Below, in pieces: positions 21,901-33,731 of a stretch of DNA of 64,000 bases. Under the pieces are notes generated by a model, which did no database searches, had not been told where the DNA came from, and worked only from the letters and a program-made list of their open reading frames with translations. Location of the stretch: NCBI GenBank assembly GCA_032768795.1, contig CP136497.1, positions 622,501 through 686,500 of the forward strand, given 5' to 3'. The stretch is from Tremella fuciformis. Lineage: Eukaryota > Basidiomycota > Tremellomycetes > Tremellales > Tremellaceae. The first letter of the stretch is position 1. Every line of letters starts with the position of its first letter. Both the position numbers and the translations under genes were made by a program.

Positions 21901-24381
21901 CGTGCAGTTGCCTCCTACATCTCCAAGTATGCTTCAAAATGCGAAAAACCATCCAACAACTTTGGCGAGATAATGCAGGCTATCTCAACCCGCCTGGAGC
22001 AAGAAACATCTTCACGAATTGTCTTCCAGAAGATGCTCAGCCGCATTGTCACCGAGAGGGATTACAGTGCTCAGGAAGTCTGTCATCAGCTCTTTGGTCG
22101 ACATATGATGTCTGCATCACGAGAGTTTGGCACACTCTGCATACTGGAAAAGAGACAGAGACGCCTGAGGCAGAGGCAGGAAGATGAGGGACTGGACCAA
22201 GGTGTGGAGGAGCAAGACTGGCACGATGCCTACTTGGCACGCCAGCCAGAGCATGAGGGCATCAGCCTGTACGAATGGTTTCAATTCTACCGGAAACAAG
22301 GTCGCAACGCCACTCGAAGGAAGCACCCAAAGATCATCATTCTCTGGCCGCTGTATTATCCATCAGACCCTCAGTCTGAGGATCACCAAAACTGGTGCCG
22401 GGCAAAGTTACTACTCCACCATCCTCATCGACACCCTTCAGAGCTCAAGCTTGATGACGAATCCTGGACAGAAGCTTTTTCTCGCTGTACTGAGGACCAC
22501 CCAGAGGGGCACCAAGACACATTGCCCAAGCGACCCATCCGTCAACAACAGGGTGACAATGAAAACGACAGTGACTCAGAGTTTTCTGAGGGTGAAGAAG
22601 TCAATGACCACGAGCTTGATGACTGGCAAGTTCTGGCTGGAATGGGCCCTCAGTTTGATGAAGATGGGTGGAATGGGCCACTGCTTGGAGCACGTGATAT
22701 TGATACTTCCCACGATTGGGAAGCAGTGGGGAGGGAGTGGGGATCAGATGGTATAGGAGAGAGGGCAAGCTACTTAGAAACCGAACGCAAGAAGGTGAGC
22801 AGTGGCCTACAATCCACTGCATACTGTGAGCTGACCAAGCAGTCTCAGCCTTCTGTAGCTCGCAACACTGTCGATCCCCAACTACTCAACACCACACAGC
22901 GCCTCATCTTTGACAAGGTCTTGCGCCATGCCAACCGTCTGCTCTCTGGAGAGTCAGTCCCTCAAATACTCCTCAACATCGATGGGACAGCAGGAACAGG
23001 CAAATCCTTCCTCATTGACGCCATATCCCAAGCTCTTCAAGGGCTCCAATCTGGGCAGCACAACAATCTCGACTTCAGCACAAATCCCATTGTCCGCCGG
23101 CTTGCCCCCACGGGTGTGGCGGCATTCAACATTGCTGGTTCAACATACCATGCTGCCCTTGGTCTTGGAGGCTCAATAGAGGAAAGTCATGACAAGCTTG
23201 GAGAGGGAAAGCTTGCCAGCCTCCAGGAAGAGTGGCATGGGACACGATACCTCATCATTGATGAGAAAAGCATGGTTGGAAGGGCGGCCTTGGGGAGAAT
23301 CAACCTTGCTCTTGGTCAAATCTTTCCGTCGACAGCGTACTTGCCCTTTGCCGGTCTGTCTGTCCTGCTCATTGGCGACTTTGGTCAACTGCCCCCTGTG
23401 GGAGACACTCCACTGTACAACACTGCACGCTCGACAAAAACCTCCTATCTAGGCAGGCTCAGCAACATTGGCCGAGATATCTACCTTGCTTTCACTGAGA
23501 GCGTTCAGCTTGATGCTGTTATGAGGCAGGAAGGCTCCGACCCTACCACCACTGCCTTCAAAGCAACCCTTGCTCGCCTGCACACCGGGACACCTCAACA
23601 GGAGGACTACACCCTTCTGTCCTCTCGCTTCTGGGGGAACCTTTCCCCGGCATCTCAGCAGGCCTTTCAAGATGCTGTATGTCTTTGTGCAACAAAGCAG
23701 AGTGTCTCCGAGATCAACCTACACACTTTGGCTCGCTCTGGACAGCCTGTACTGCGCTCTCTGGCTCAGCACACAGGGGTAGGAGCAGCCCAGGCTTCAG
23801 AGGAACAGGCACAGGGGCTTGCTCCTGCTGTCTTCCTCATGATTGGTGCTCAAGTCATGCTTTCTCGCAACCTCTGGATCGAGCAGGGATTGGTCAATGG
23901 CACCAGGGGCACAGTATATCAGATTGGGCTCTCACCATCTGAGCCTCCTCATCAATCTGTTCCTTCTGTGGTCATGGTCGCCTTCCCATCCTACACTGGA
24001 CCAACACCCTGGCACACCACAGACAACATACCACTGGTTCCCATTGTGCCCCATACAGCCAGATGGGAGACAACAAACGGGCAGCGGTGCTCTCGACGCC
24101 AGCTGCCACTGCAGCTTGCATTTGCTATCACCATACACAAATCACAGGGTATGACGCTGGACAAGGCAGTGATTGATCTTGGTTCAGCCGACTTCTCAAC
24201 GGGATTGACATTTGTGGCAATCTCAAGAGCAAGATCTCTGGAGGGCCTTGCTTTCAAGCCAGGCTTTGATTGGGCAAGATTGAACAGCTTGAACACAGAG
24301 AGTAGAAGGGGGGGAGTATCAGGACGTGTATTGGCAGCAAGGGATGCGTCTAGACGTCAGATGCTTCAGATGACAGAATAA
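18960..24381 (+). CDS. Helitron Rep/helicase (HUH nuclease fused to PIF1-like helicase)
   Basis: Replication initiator and helicase driving rolling-circle transposition. The spliced product is about 1,778 residues. Introns 20026-20070 (45 nt, in frame) and 20900-20939 (40 nt) are supported by restored family sequence (CMDPGPSLQEL and [15 protein letters not shown]). A third, in-frame intron is likely at 22795-22842. The N-terminus has Cys knuckles ([24 protein letters not shown]). A conserved middle block ([30 protein letters not shown]) leads to the Rep domain, with HUH motif [10 protein letters not shown] (about 21430) and two-Tyr motif [10 protein letters not shown] (about 21910). The helicase has [43 protein letters not shown] and [12 protein letters not shown]. 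No internal stop or frameshift was seen. The exact start is uncertain, because the first 40 residues have little support. Confidence 0.9.
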
Positions 24382-24512
24382 ATGTATAGAGAAAAAGATG
24401 AATGACAATGCATAGGTAGACTGAATAAAAGTTGATCAAGCATGACTCTGAGTGTTTGATGCATCAGCTGAATCTCAAGTTCATGGGGTGTATGCATGTC
24501 ATTGTGCTCTCT

Positions 24513-25048
24513 CTAGCTACTAACACTACCTCTATCTGCCTCCATCTCCTGTCTGTAATCATCCCACACAGGATCATCAGCAGCAGGAGTTGGGGGATCT
24601 GACCAGGTAGGAGGCTCAGGGGTGGGGGGAGGAGTGAAGAGAGGAGTTCCAGGTGGGCTTTCTCCTCCTCTGAGTGTTCTCATCTTCCTCAGCCAATCCA
24701 GCATCCTACTTTTCCACAAGGGCAATCTGAAGGTCTGGGGATTGGTGACTGGACCATTGAAGCTACAAGTCAGCTTTGTGTCATGCCAAGAGAGAGCCTG
24801 ACTCACAAGGACTTCACAACAGGTCTTTTGGGCACCCATGGCTTCTTCTCTCCATTGACTTTGCCTGACCCAGGAGGCAGGTAGGATTGTTGCTGGGGTG
24901 GGTGATAGGGAGAGTGTCTGACTGGCTGTGGGCGGCTTTGTTGAGAGCAGGAATGCTTGTGCTCATCATGAGGGTTGGGATGTCGCTTTTTTTGCTCTCT
25001 CTGGTGCTGCCTGAGTGCTTTTTTGAACAAAGCTGACTGGAAAGCCAT
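24513..25048 (-). CDS. Helitron passenger gene, unknown basic Pro-rich protein
   Basis: Two minus-strand open frames join over a 44-nt intron (24763-24806, donor GTGAGT, branch GCTGACT, acceptor TAG) into one 163-residue protein with an intact frame: 242 + 250 nt, a multiple of three. The start at 25048 gives MAFQSALFKKALRQHQREQK. The N-terminal half is basic and rich in His, Gln and Pro (PQPVRHSPYHPPQQQSYLPP). The middle reads WVPKRPVVKSFFNGPVTNPQ, then WKSRMLDWLRKMRTLRGG. The C-terminus is Pro-rich and acidic (FTPPPTPEPPTWSDPPTPAA). It lies inside the Helitron between the helicase stop and the 3' terminus, in opposite orientation. I recognise no domain. It could be an accessory transposition protein or a captured host fragment. 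Confidence 0.6.
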
Positions 25049-25101
25049 TCTGATGTAGATGTACAGATGAGAGATGAAAAGTCCAAAATTTTCCGGAGTC
25101 A

Positions 25102-25144
25102 GAGCTACGCCCCATCGGCGACGCGCCACCGCCGATTTACCTAG
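25102..25144 (+). repeat. Helitron 3' terminus: inverted-repeat arm, hairpin and CTAG
   Basis: GAGCTACGC (complement of the left tip), then ATCGGCG, a 9-nt loop and CGCCGAT, then TTAC and the terminal CTAG. This is the expected rolling-circle termination signal. Confidence 0.85.
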
Positions 25145-25827
25145 TCAGCGTAGCTCTTACGGGGCGAATTTCTGCGGGTGTCCCTGGAACGAAAACGGTA
25201 AATGGGGGAATTAAATAAGAAAATTCCGGCCATTCTGATTTCATCAGCACAATCCTAATATGCATTGTGTCCTTGCCAAATTGCCTTTCATCAGAGAATA
25301 AAGATCTATGCATGAGGCTGATGCATGGAATGATCTCTGTAGCAGAACCAATCGCCTACATAGCTACTGCCATACCCTGCCCTATCATTGCACCAAAATG
25401 GTTACAATAGCGCAAGTCTGACAAGACTGCAATAGGCTTGCCAGGTGGCAGCTGTGACATAGCCCCTGTGACCAGCTTGGCATGCCTATGATCATCTGAT
25501 CAGCCTAGCATGCCCAACAAGCACTTGCGCATCTCTTGATGAAGTGCTTTAGCTTGCAACTAATCAATGTTCTACAGTACATCCGGCTTTGCCGGATGCT
25601 TGACCCGTAAGGGCTGCGATGGCTGCGCCGCTAGGCGCAAGGGGGGGTCTTGGGGGGGTGTCCCACCCCCCCATGTCTAACGGAACCAAAGAACAAGGAA
25701 TTGCATTAGGTTTTCCAAATTGCCTGAGAACCAATAACTTGAATACCTGATTAGAAATTCAGAGCTAAAAAAGAATTGAAATAACGAGCTACGCCCTATC
25801 GCGCACTTTCCTGCACGATCTACCTAG
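25145..25827 (+). mobile_element. Non-autonomous Helitron, 683 bp
   Basis: Starts with TCAGCGTAGCTCTTACGG, and its first 60 bp are nearly identical to the left end of the large Helitron; after that the two diverge. It ends with GAGCTACGC (25786-25794), an 8-bp stem with one mismatch (ATCGCGCA 25798-25805, TGCACGAT 25812-25819) and CTAG (25824-25827), followed by T (25828). It contains no open frame of note. Its left end abuts the CTAG of the large element with no spacer. The outer host bases are A (18595) and T (25828), so the pair together fits one A|T target. Confidence 0.82.
25580..25672. repeat. Three consecutive perfect hairpins inside the small Helitron
   Basis: CATCCGGC-TTT-GCCGGATG (25580-25598), TGCGCC-GCTA-GGCGCA (25624-25639) and GGGGGGGTG-TCC-CACCCCCCC (25652-25672). 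All arms are exact complements. The local GC content is far above that of the rest of the element. Confidence 0.75.
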
Positions 25828-26131
25828 TCGATAGATCACCCTCGCCGAAGCGTTATCTCGTCCCGACCCAGGTGGATAGAGCCAACGTTCGTCAGACCGC
25901 TAACCGCGGCCGCACCGCCAATATACCAACACCATTGTGAACAGTACTGTTCCGACTCTGCAGACGCCTACAAGCTCGAGAGCTATACAAACACCGCCAG
26001 TCTCTCGTCATCCTTTATTCCTACAAGACCGCCACCTCACCCGTTTCCTTTGTCCGCTGTTAGCCAGCGGGCCATCAGCATCTCTGTGCCCTACCTGGAC
26101 TGCCCAATCAGCAGAGTTCGCCTCCTTCACG
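25828..26131. promoter_or_regulatory. Upstream region of MAF1
   Basis: 304 bp from the right Helitron boundary to the MAF1 start; promoter and 5' UTR. No gene seen. The Helitron pair sits directly upstream and may have displaced distal promoter sequence. Confidence 0.5.
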
Positions 26132-27861
26132 ATGAAGTTCCTCGACGAGCCGTTGCTCGCTCATTTGTCCGAATCACTCTCGTATCAGCCCACATCCGAT
26201 GTACACGTGCACGTCCGCTTCGAGGCCTACTCCGTCAAGCCTATTGGGAAGGAACGGAAGATGTTCAATAAGATGGAGGAGGCGTATGTCAGCGGGCAAG
26301 AGGATATGGAAGAGTGGGTGTTCTTGGTGCTTGATCTGTGCAGGATGTGTCTCATGCCGAAGAATGTCGTTCTCGCCAGAGATGCGAGAAGCCGGAGTGT
26401 CTTCAGCCTTTGGTCGCCTGGACGAGAAGGAGTCTCGGTGGGTATTTGCACCTTGGACTGAGCCGTAGCTTAACGCCGTGTAGCAAGGTGTACTTCCTCT
26501 TGGTGTCCACGCTCAATTCTGCGTTCCCGGTACATGACTTCTCTGCCCTGGCACCGGACCACTTTACTCGCGAGCCCTCGTCGGCTGTTGTGCTTGGACA
26601 CCTCAGCGGGAGTCTGCTAGGACCAAGTGGAGGGCCTTCGTGAGTCTCGTCAGGCGACGTCATTCTAGCGTTGACGGAAGTGCGCTCGCACGACTCGGAT
26701 CATCGCCGTCGAGCTTTCTCGGCACGTCCGCTCCCTCGCCGGCGCTTCTTCCGGTACATGCTGCAACGCATCCGTCCTCTCCGGCGGCGGCCCAAATGCC
26801 TCCGCCCGCCGTCACCGATCCAGACCTATATCAAAGTCTCAACCGAGTTGTTGCTCTCGATGACGCAGAGGTGTACTCGTGGTTCCCGGAGCCGGAGTAC
26901 GACCCGCACCTCAGCTCGGACGACGATGTCAACGGCATGGAGGAGGAAGAGACTCTACAAGAGGAGGACGACATCATCGCTATGGACCTTGACGAGCCCA
27001 CGAGCTATAATGCGGGTATGGAGGTCGAGCTCGAGGATGTGCCATCATCTGCCCCGATGCTGCGAACCAAGTCTTCGAGTAATCAAGCGAAGAAAGGCAG
27101 GGGTGAGGTGGCTAATCGCCCAAAGGTGGACGAGGAGTGGGGTATGGCCAGAGACAGGCGGAAAGGAGGGCTACTGTGGAGTGCCAACTACTTCTTCTAT
27201 TCCAGGTGAGCTCTTCTGGTTGCGACCAGTCCTAAGCTGACTCCCGAGGCGACAGAAACGTATTCTGTTCCTTACGTCATGGTGTCGCAAGATGCCGACT
27301 CAGTCACTCTCCCCTACTGAGACCGCGTTCCCTCTTCCTATCTCTTCGTCCTTCAGCGGCTCTCCTTCGCTACAGCCAGGGTCTTCGCCACTGGCAACTC
27401 GAGCCCCTCGCCCCCCGCGGAGCACCCATAATTTCTCAAACGCACGTCCTGGTCATCGCCGATCGAAGCTCAATCTGCGTGTCAAGGGCGATCTCTCCTC
27501 AACCATCCCTATCAGAGGTCTTGAGACGCCTCAGCGTCCCAGCGGCCGCCTGGCCACCAGCGCACCGGAGATGAGTCCATTGACGGGTTCCATGGGCATG
27601 AGCACACCAGGTTCCATGGCTCGGATGACGCAAGGCGGTTTCAAACCCAAGCAGACGCCTGCTCGATTACAATACAATGCGGCCAGGGGTCGTGACGGTC
27701 TCACACCCACACCGGCAGCTCAAGCGGCTGCTGGCGCAGTAGTAGACTTGGCTCTCAGCGAGAGAGTCAGGAAGGAGAGGAGCTCGAGCACGACTCCTGG
27801 TCCTGGCAGGCTCGGCGGCTCTGCAGTGGACGCAACAAAGCGGATCAGGGTGGACGTATGA
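26132..27861 (+). CDS. MAF1: RNA polymerase III repressor Maf1
   Basis: Conserved negative regulator of Pol III, acting downstream of TOR/PKA signalling. The start at 26132 gives MKFLDEPLLAHLSESLSY, followed by VHVRFEAYSVKPIGKERKMF, the Maf1 A box. An intron changes frame somewhere in 26288-26381 (junction not resolved) and leads to SSAFGRLDEKES. A second intron gives ESRKVYFLLVSTLNSAFPVH and DFSALAPDHFTRE. A 41-nt intron (26640-26680) joins GPSGGPS to ALARLGSSP. The acidic segment YSWFPEPEYDPHLSSDDD and the C box LLWSANYFFYSRRQKRILFL follow; the last intron uses the CCCGAG acceptor, which restores RRQKRIL. The 190-residue Ser/Pro-rich C-terminal extension is longer than in yeast and animals. 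Confidence 0.9.
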
Positions 27862-28208
27862 GCTGCGATAATCTGTGTGGTACATCTATCTATTGCTATC
27901 GCAGGGACTTGAGTGGTTGTAGTGTAAGTACTACAGTGTGTGAGATACCAGTGCCATGTATGCCTATGCCTAGTTAACCGCAACTTTGTTCTCGTCGGCT
28001 AGACCGGGTGTTCCTCCGGCTTCGAGCTGCAGAACTCGAGGTCCGCTTTTCCGGGAGAAAGACAGGCTTGCTTCTGGTCCAGCTGCACTGTTTCTCTTGA
28101 CCAGCCGCTGCTCTGCTTGACATTCTCGCCAGTCGTGTCTACTGAGATTGCTCTCTCAAGCTGCTTCGCCCGGCCCGACTGTTCCGAAACTTGTCAACGC
28201 GCGCCAGG
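27862..28208. other. Intergenic region between MAF1 and ribose-5-phosphate isomerase
   Basis: 347 bp in tail-to-head orientation. It holds the MAF1 3' UTR and the promoter of the next gene. No gene seen. Confidence 0.5.
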
Positions 28209-29508
28209 ATGCCTTTGCCCCCACCTCCACCCACGGTAACAGAGTCGACACTGGGCAACGTGCCCATCCCCGCAGCGGCAGTCGCGGCCGTGAGTCTCTC
28301 TATCACTTATCAACTGGCTCCGTACAACAATACACATGCCTGCGTCTGCGACACGGCGTCGTGTGAGCTCGAGCCAACGGGGCAGAGGCTGACTGCAGTT
28401 TCTTCCTCCCTCGCAGCCCGTCACTCCTGGCAAGCAGCTCCCGACGAGCATACCCCTGCCCGTCCTGCCCGCTGTGGAAGCTGCCAAGCGGCTCGCCGCG
28501 TACGCCGCGGTTGACCGGCATATCGGCCTGGCCCAGAAGGCAAGTCCTTTCCTCCTCGAGTTTCGCCAGGGCGAGGCGTGCTGATTGGGCGTAGTTTATC
28601 GGGATTGGGTCGGGCTCGACGGTGCCGTACGTCGTAGACCGTATCATTGCGCAGGGCAAGGCTGCGAACAAAGACCGGGTGTTTGTCCCCACGGGTCTGT
28701 CGAGATTTGCTAGGTGGACGAGAGGAGGACTCACGGGCAGGCTTCCAGTCGAAAGAGTTGATCATCAAGGCGGGTCTGACGTTGGGGGATGTGGACCAGT
28801 ACCCGGATCTGGACGTGACCATTGATGGGGCGGACGAGTGGGTCTTCAAATTCCACTGGGATGAGGTGAGGTGAGGTGGGGTGGGCTGACGGCAGGGTCG
28901 ACGACGAGCTCAACTCGATCAAAGGCGGCGGGGCGTGTCAGTTGAGGGAAAAGGTGCTGGCCGAGGCGGCCAAGGTGTGGGTCATGGTCGCCGACTACCG
29001 CAAGAACTCGAAAGTGCTCGGAACGACAGTGAGCCTTCCCCTACCACCGCACCAAGACCCTCCCGGGGCAAGCTCGCACGAACTAAGAGATCAGCTGACC
29101 CGACAGTGGACGCAGGGCATCCCGATCGAGGTCGCGCCCTTCGCGTACGCCAAAGTGCTCACCAACCTCGCCAACATGGGCTCGCCGGCGTCCATGCCGA
29201 ACGGCAAGCCGGGCCTCACACTGCGCATGGGCAAGATGAAGGCCGGCCCCGTCGTCAGCGACAACGGCAACTTCATCATCGACGCCCCGTTCCCGCCGGA
29301 CATGATGGCCAAGCCCGTCGAGCTGCTGCACCGCATCAAGATGCTCACTGGCGTCGTCGAGGTGGGGCTCTTCTGCGGTATGGCCAAGGCGGCGTACTTT
29401 GGGAACGAGGACGGGTCTGTGCAGATCAGGAATCAGGATGGGAGCGTCGAGTCTCTGCAGTCTGTACCGGATGTCCCGCCCGTGCGGGCGGACGGCGTCG
29501 AGGCGTAG
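28209..29508 (+). CDS. RKI1: Ribose-5-phosphate isomerase A
   Basis: Interconverts ribose-5-phosphate and ribulose-5-phosphate in the non-oxidative pentose phosphate pathway, in the cytosol. Six exons are needed. The N-terminus ([13 protein letters not shown]) is an unusual Pro-rich leader. Family motifs across junctions are [20 protein letters not shown], then [20 protein letters not shown] over a GC-AG intron (28540-28594), [71 protein letters not shown] and [13 protein letters not shown]. The catalytic Asp-Asp-Glu loop (TIDGADEVDDELN) and the Lys of KGGG are present. The stop is at 29506-29508. Confidence 0.95.
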
Positions 29509-29668
29509 AGGCATCAGTCCTGCCCTGTATAGATGTGCGATGGATGCATCGGCTGTCATCTTGTGCCTTGTCACACCACGGGATGCAGATGCAGGTGCAC
29601 AGTTGCATAAGCATAGGTGCAAAGAGTATGATACATGCGATGACCGCGGCGATTTTTGCGTCGACAGA

Positions 29669-31151
<1,483 letters not shown>

Positions 31152-31409
31152 TCTACTGGTTCTGGAACTTAGGTATGCGTGGAGAAGAGGCGAGGAGGAC
31201 GTGGGTGTCTAGGCGACTTTTGATGCTGTTTCCAAACGACACTACGAACTTTTCCACCGAGTCAGAGTCGGCTGTTTCGTAAACCGACTGGACAGATCAC
31301 GTGATACCCATGTGGCTATTCCGCCGATCGCCCGTCGCTTATCACCGCCGCTTCTCTGGCCTCTGCCTCTGCTCTTCTCTGCCTGCAGACCAACTCCAGC
31401 AGAGCCACT

Positions 31410-31853
31410 ATGTCCAAAGCAGCCCCCGGTGCGCAGACGGACGACGAGACGCTGCAGCTAGTCCGTAAACGCTTGATGGAGACAGGCGACTGGGACCGGT
31501 GCGTCAGCTAACAGGAGTATCATGTCCAGCTGATCAGCGTAGGATAGCGAGGCTACTGGCGGATAAACTGCGCGAATCCGGCTGGGAGGACGACCTGAAA
31601 GATCTTGCAAAAGGTATGACCGGTACACTAAGTCGTGAGGGAGCGCTGATGGGAAGAAACGGCTCGAGCACAAGAACGACCCAATTTGGAAGGGCTCTTG
31701 AGTGAGGTCAGACCAAAAGCTGATGGTGCGTTTCCGGCTCCGCCGATCCGACATAGCACGGGCTGACATGCAGCTATGGTCGACAAGCAGATACGCGCGG
31801 CAGTGCTGCAAGAACTAGAAGCGGTCTTGGACAGGGAGGTCGAGCAGGCTTGA
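31410..31853 (+). CDS. SUS1: SAGA/TREX-2 subunit Sus1 (ENY2)
   Basis: Small helical protein shared by the SAGA deubiquitinase module and the TREX-2 mRNA export complex at the nuclear pore. The start at 31410 gives MSKAAPGAQTDDETLQLVRK. Three introns are inferred. Joined exons read ETGDWDRIARLLADKLRESG, WEDDLKDLAKETARAQERPN, LEGLLSEVRPKADAMVDKQI and RAAVLQELEAVLDREVEQA. This matches the ENY2 pattern (L-x-E-SGW, a central variable part, then P-x-A-x-MV and a final helix). The total is about 104 residues, normal for the family. The many tiny exons resemble the intron-rich SUS1 of yeast. Confidence 0.88.
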
Positions 31854-32068
31854 TCACGATCTTTCACAGTATTACCTCATTCTTTTCGCGCAACCATGTT
31901 GTACCATCTTGCCAGGACCAAATGCATAGGAGCTACAAATACACACTCAACGACGCTGCAACTGCATGTGAGACGCCGCGACTACGTGATCCCGTTTCCT
32001 CCCGCAGATGTCACAGGAATCAATGCCTGCAGGTCAGCCTACTTGCCCCACATGAGATCGATCAAGAC

Positions 32069-33731
32069 TCACTGCGCCCACTCAATCTTGCTGATGTCGA
32101 TACCCTCCTGCACCATCTCCCACAGCGGGCTCATCTCCCGCAGCCTGTTCACGACCTTGACAATGCGTGCAATGACGAGGTCGATCTCGGCCTCAGTGGT
32201 GAAACGGCCAATACCGAATCGCAGCGAGGAGTGAGCCATGTCCTCAGCGGCACCGAGAGCTCGCAGGACGTAGGATGGCTCGAGGGAGGCGGATGTGCAC
32301 GCAGAGCCCGACGAAAGGGCAATGTCCTGATCATCAGCACTAGATAGGCATCAAGATGAGAGACACACCTTCAAGGCCATAAGGAGAGACTCTCCCTCGA
32401 CGTAGGCGAAGGAAAGGTTGACACATCCTGGGTATCCGTTGGGGTCACCATTCCTCACAATGTGCTCCACTTGGCTGCAGATACCATTGACGAGCCGGTC
32501 GCTGAGCTCCTTGACTCGGGCGTGGTCCCGAGCCATCTCGAGTTTGGCGATGCGGCAGGCCTCGCCCATACCTGCGACCAAAGGAGCCGGGACGGTCCCG
32601 CTCCTCAAACCTCTCTCCTGACCACCCCCGTGGATAAGGGGCTCCAGGCGCACCCTGGGTCGCCGACGCACATATGCCGCGCCGACACCCTTTGGTCCGT
32701 AGATTTTGTGTCCCGAAAGGGACATCACGTCAATGCCCATCTCCTCCACATCGATGGGGATCTTTGCCAAGGCCTGAGCTGCATCGGTGTGCAGGTAAGG
32801 CTTTGGTGTGTTGTTCTCCTTTGCCCACTCCTTCAGAACCTGGCTGATCTCCTTGATCGGCTGAATGACGCCAATCTCGTTGTTGACCGTCATGATGGAC
32901 ACGAGGGATGTGTCGGGACGCAGCGCAGCCTTCAGATCGGTGAGGGAGACCAGACCATTGGGCAGGACGGGGAGGTAGGTGACGTCGAAGCCCTGGGTCG
33001 AGAGCCATCGGCAGGAGTCGAGGACGCATTTGTGCTCCTGCATGGTCAGCTTAAGTCCGGAAGCAAAGCGCGGCAGCTGACTGTTTGCGTGGTGATTATA
33101 TGCTTCCTCTTTCCCTGATGGAATTTTGCGATACCCTTGATGATCATGTTGTTGCTCTCGGTCGCACCGCTGGTGAAGACGATGTCCTTCGGAGAGGCGC
33201 CGATGAGGCTTGCGACATGCTGCCGCGCTTCATCGACCGCACTCTCCGCTTCCCATCCATACGCATGCGTGCGAGAATGCGGATTGCCATATTGCTCGGT
33301 GAGGAGCGGGAGCATGCGGTCGAGGACTCGGGGGTCCATCGGTGTGGTCGCCTGCATGTCGAGATAGATCGGACGGCCTTCTGACTTGGCCTGTGCCCCC
33401 GTCTTGGTGGCGACGGGGTTCAGCTTGAAGCCAAACAGTTCTGCATGCATCAGCCGAGCCATCACGCAACGAGCTTCCTGAGGAAGAACCGACCGTCGCC
33501 TTCTTCGGTCTTCCCGGCCATCGAATGCCCTTCTGTCTCGCCCGGGTTCTCCTTGACAGCTTCGGCGGGTACGTGCACATTGCTGACGCTCGCCTGGGCG
33601 GGGTGAGTGGGGGTGACGAGCCCCCGTCGAGCGCCGGCGAATCTCGCAGCGGATGACGAAGCACTGGCGGCGGTGGATCGGGAGGTGGAAGCCCTGGCGG
33701 CGGCCCTCCAGGCGGGGCGCAGGGTGTTCAT
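32069..33731 (-). CDS. NFS1: Mitochondrial cysteine desulfurase Nfs1
   Basis: PLP enzyme that supplies sulfur for Fe-S cluster assembly and tRNA thiolation. The N-terminus ([20 protein letters not shown]) is an Arg/Ser/Ala-rich mitochondrial presequence. The enzyme starts [20 protein letters not shown]. Other motifs are [66 protein letters not shown], the PLP lysine in [12 protein letters not shown], and [13 protein letters not shown]. Past an intron comes the catalytic Cys loop [20 protein letters not shown], then [18 protein letters not shown] and the C-terminal EWAQ. The first intron seems to use an unusual GTTGCG donor, joining FLRKL to LNPVATKT. Confidence 0.95.

Larger units (their letters stand above)
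18596..25144 (+). mobile_element. Autonomous Helitron, apparently intact
   Basis: Rolling-circle transposon of about 6.55 kb. The left end is TCAGCGTAGCTC preceded by A (18595). The right end is CTAG (25141-25144) with a perfect 7-bp stem ATCGGCG/CGCCGAT (25114-25120 and 25130-25136) 4 nt before it, the canonical TC...hairpin...CTRR arrangement. It also has subterminal inverted repeats: GCGTAGCTC at the left tip (18599-18607) and GAGCTACGC (25102-25110) just inside the right hairpin. It carries a Rep/helicase gene on the plus strand and a small spliced gene on the minus strand. The base after CTAG is not host DNA but the TC of a second Helitron. Confidence 0.88.

Noticed and set aside
18596..25144. 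TIR (cut-and-paste) DNA transposon
   Set aside because: The inverted repeats are subterminal on the right and there is no target-site duplication. The Rep/helicase gene and the hairpin-CTAG end identify a Helitron.
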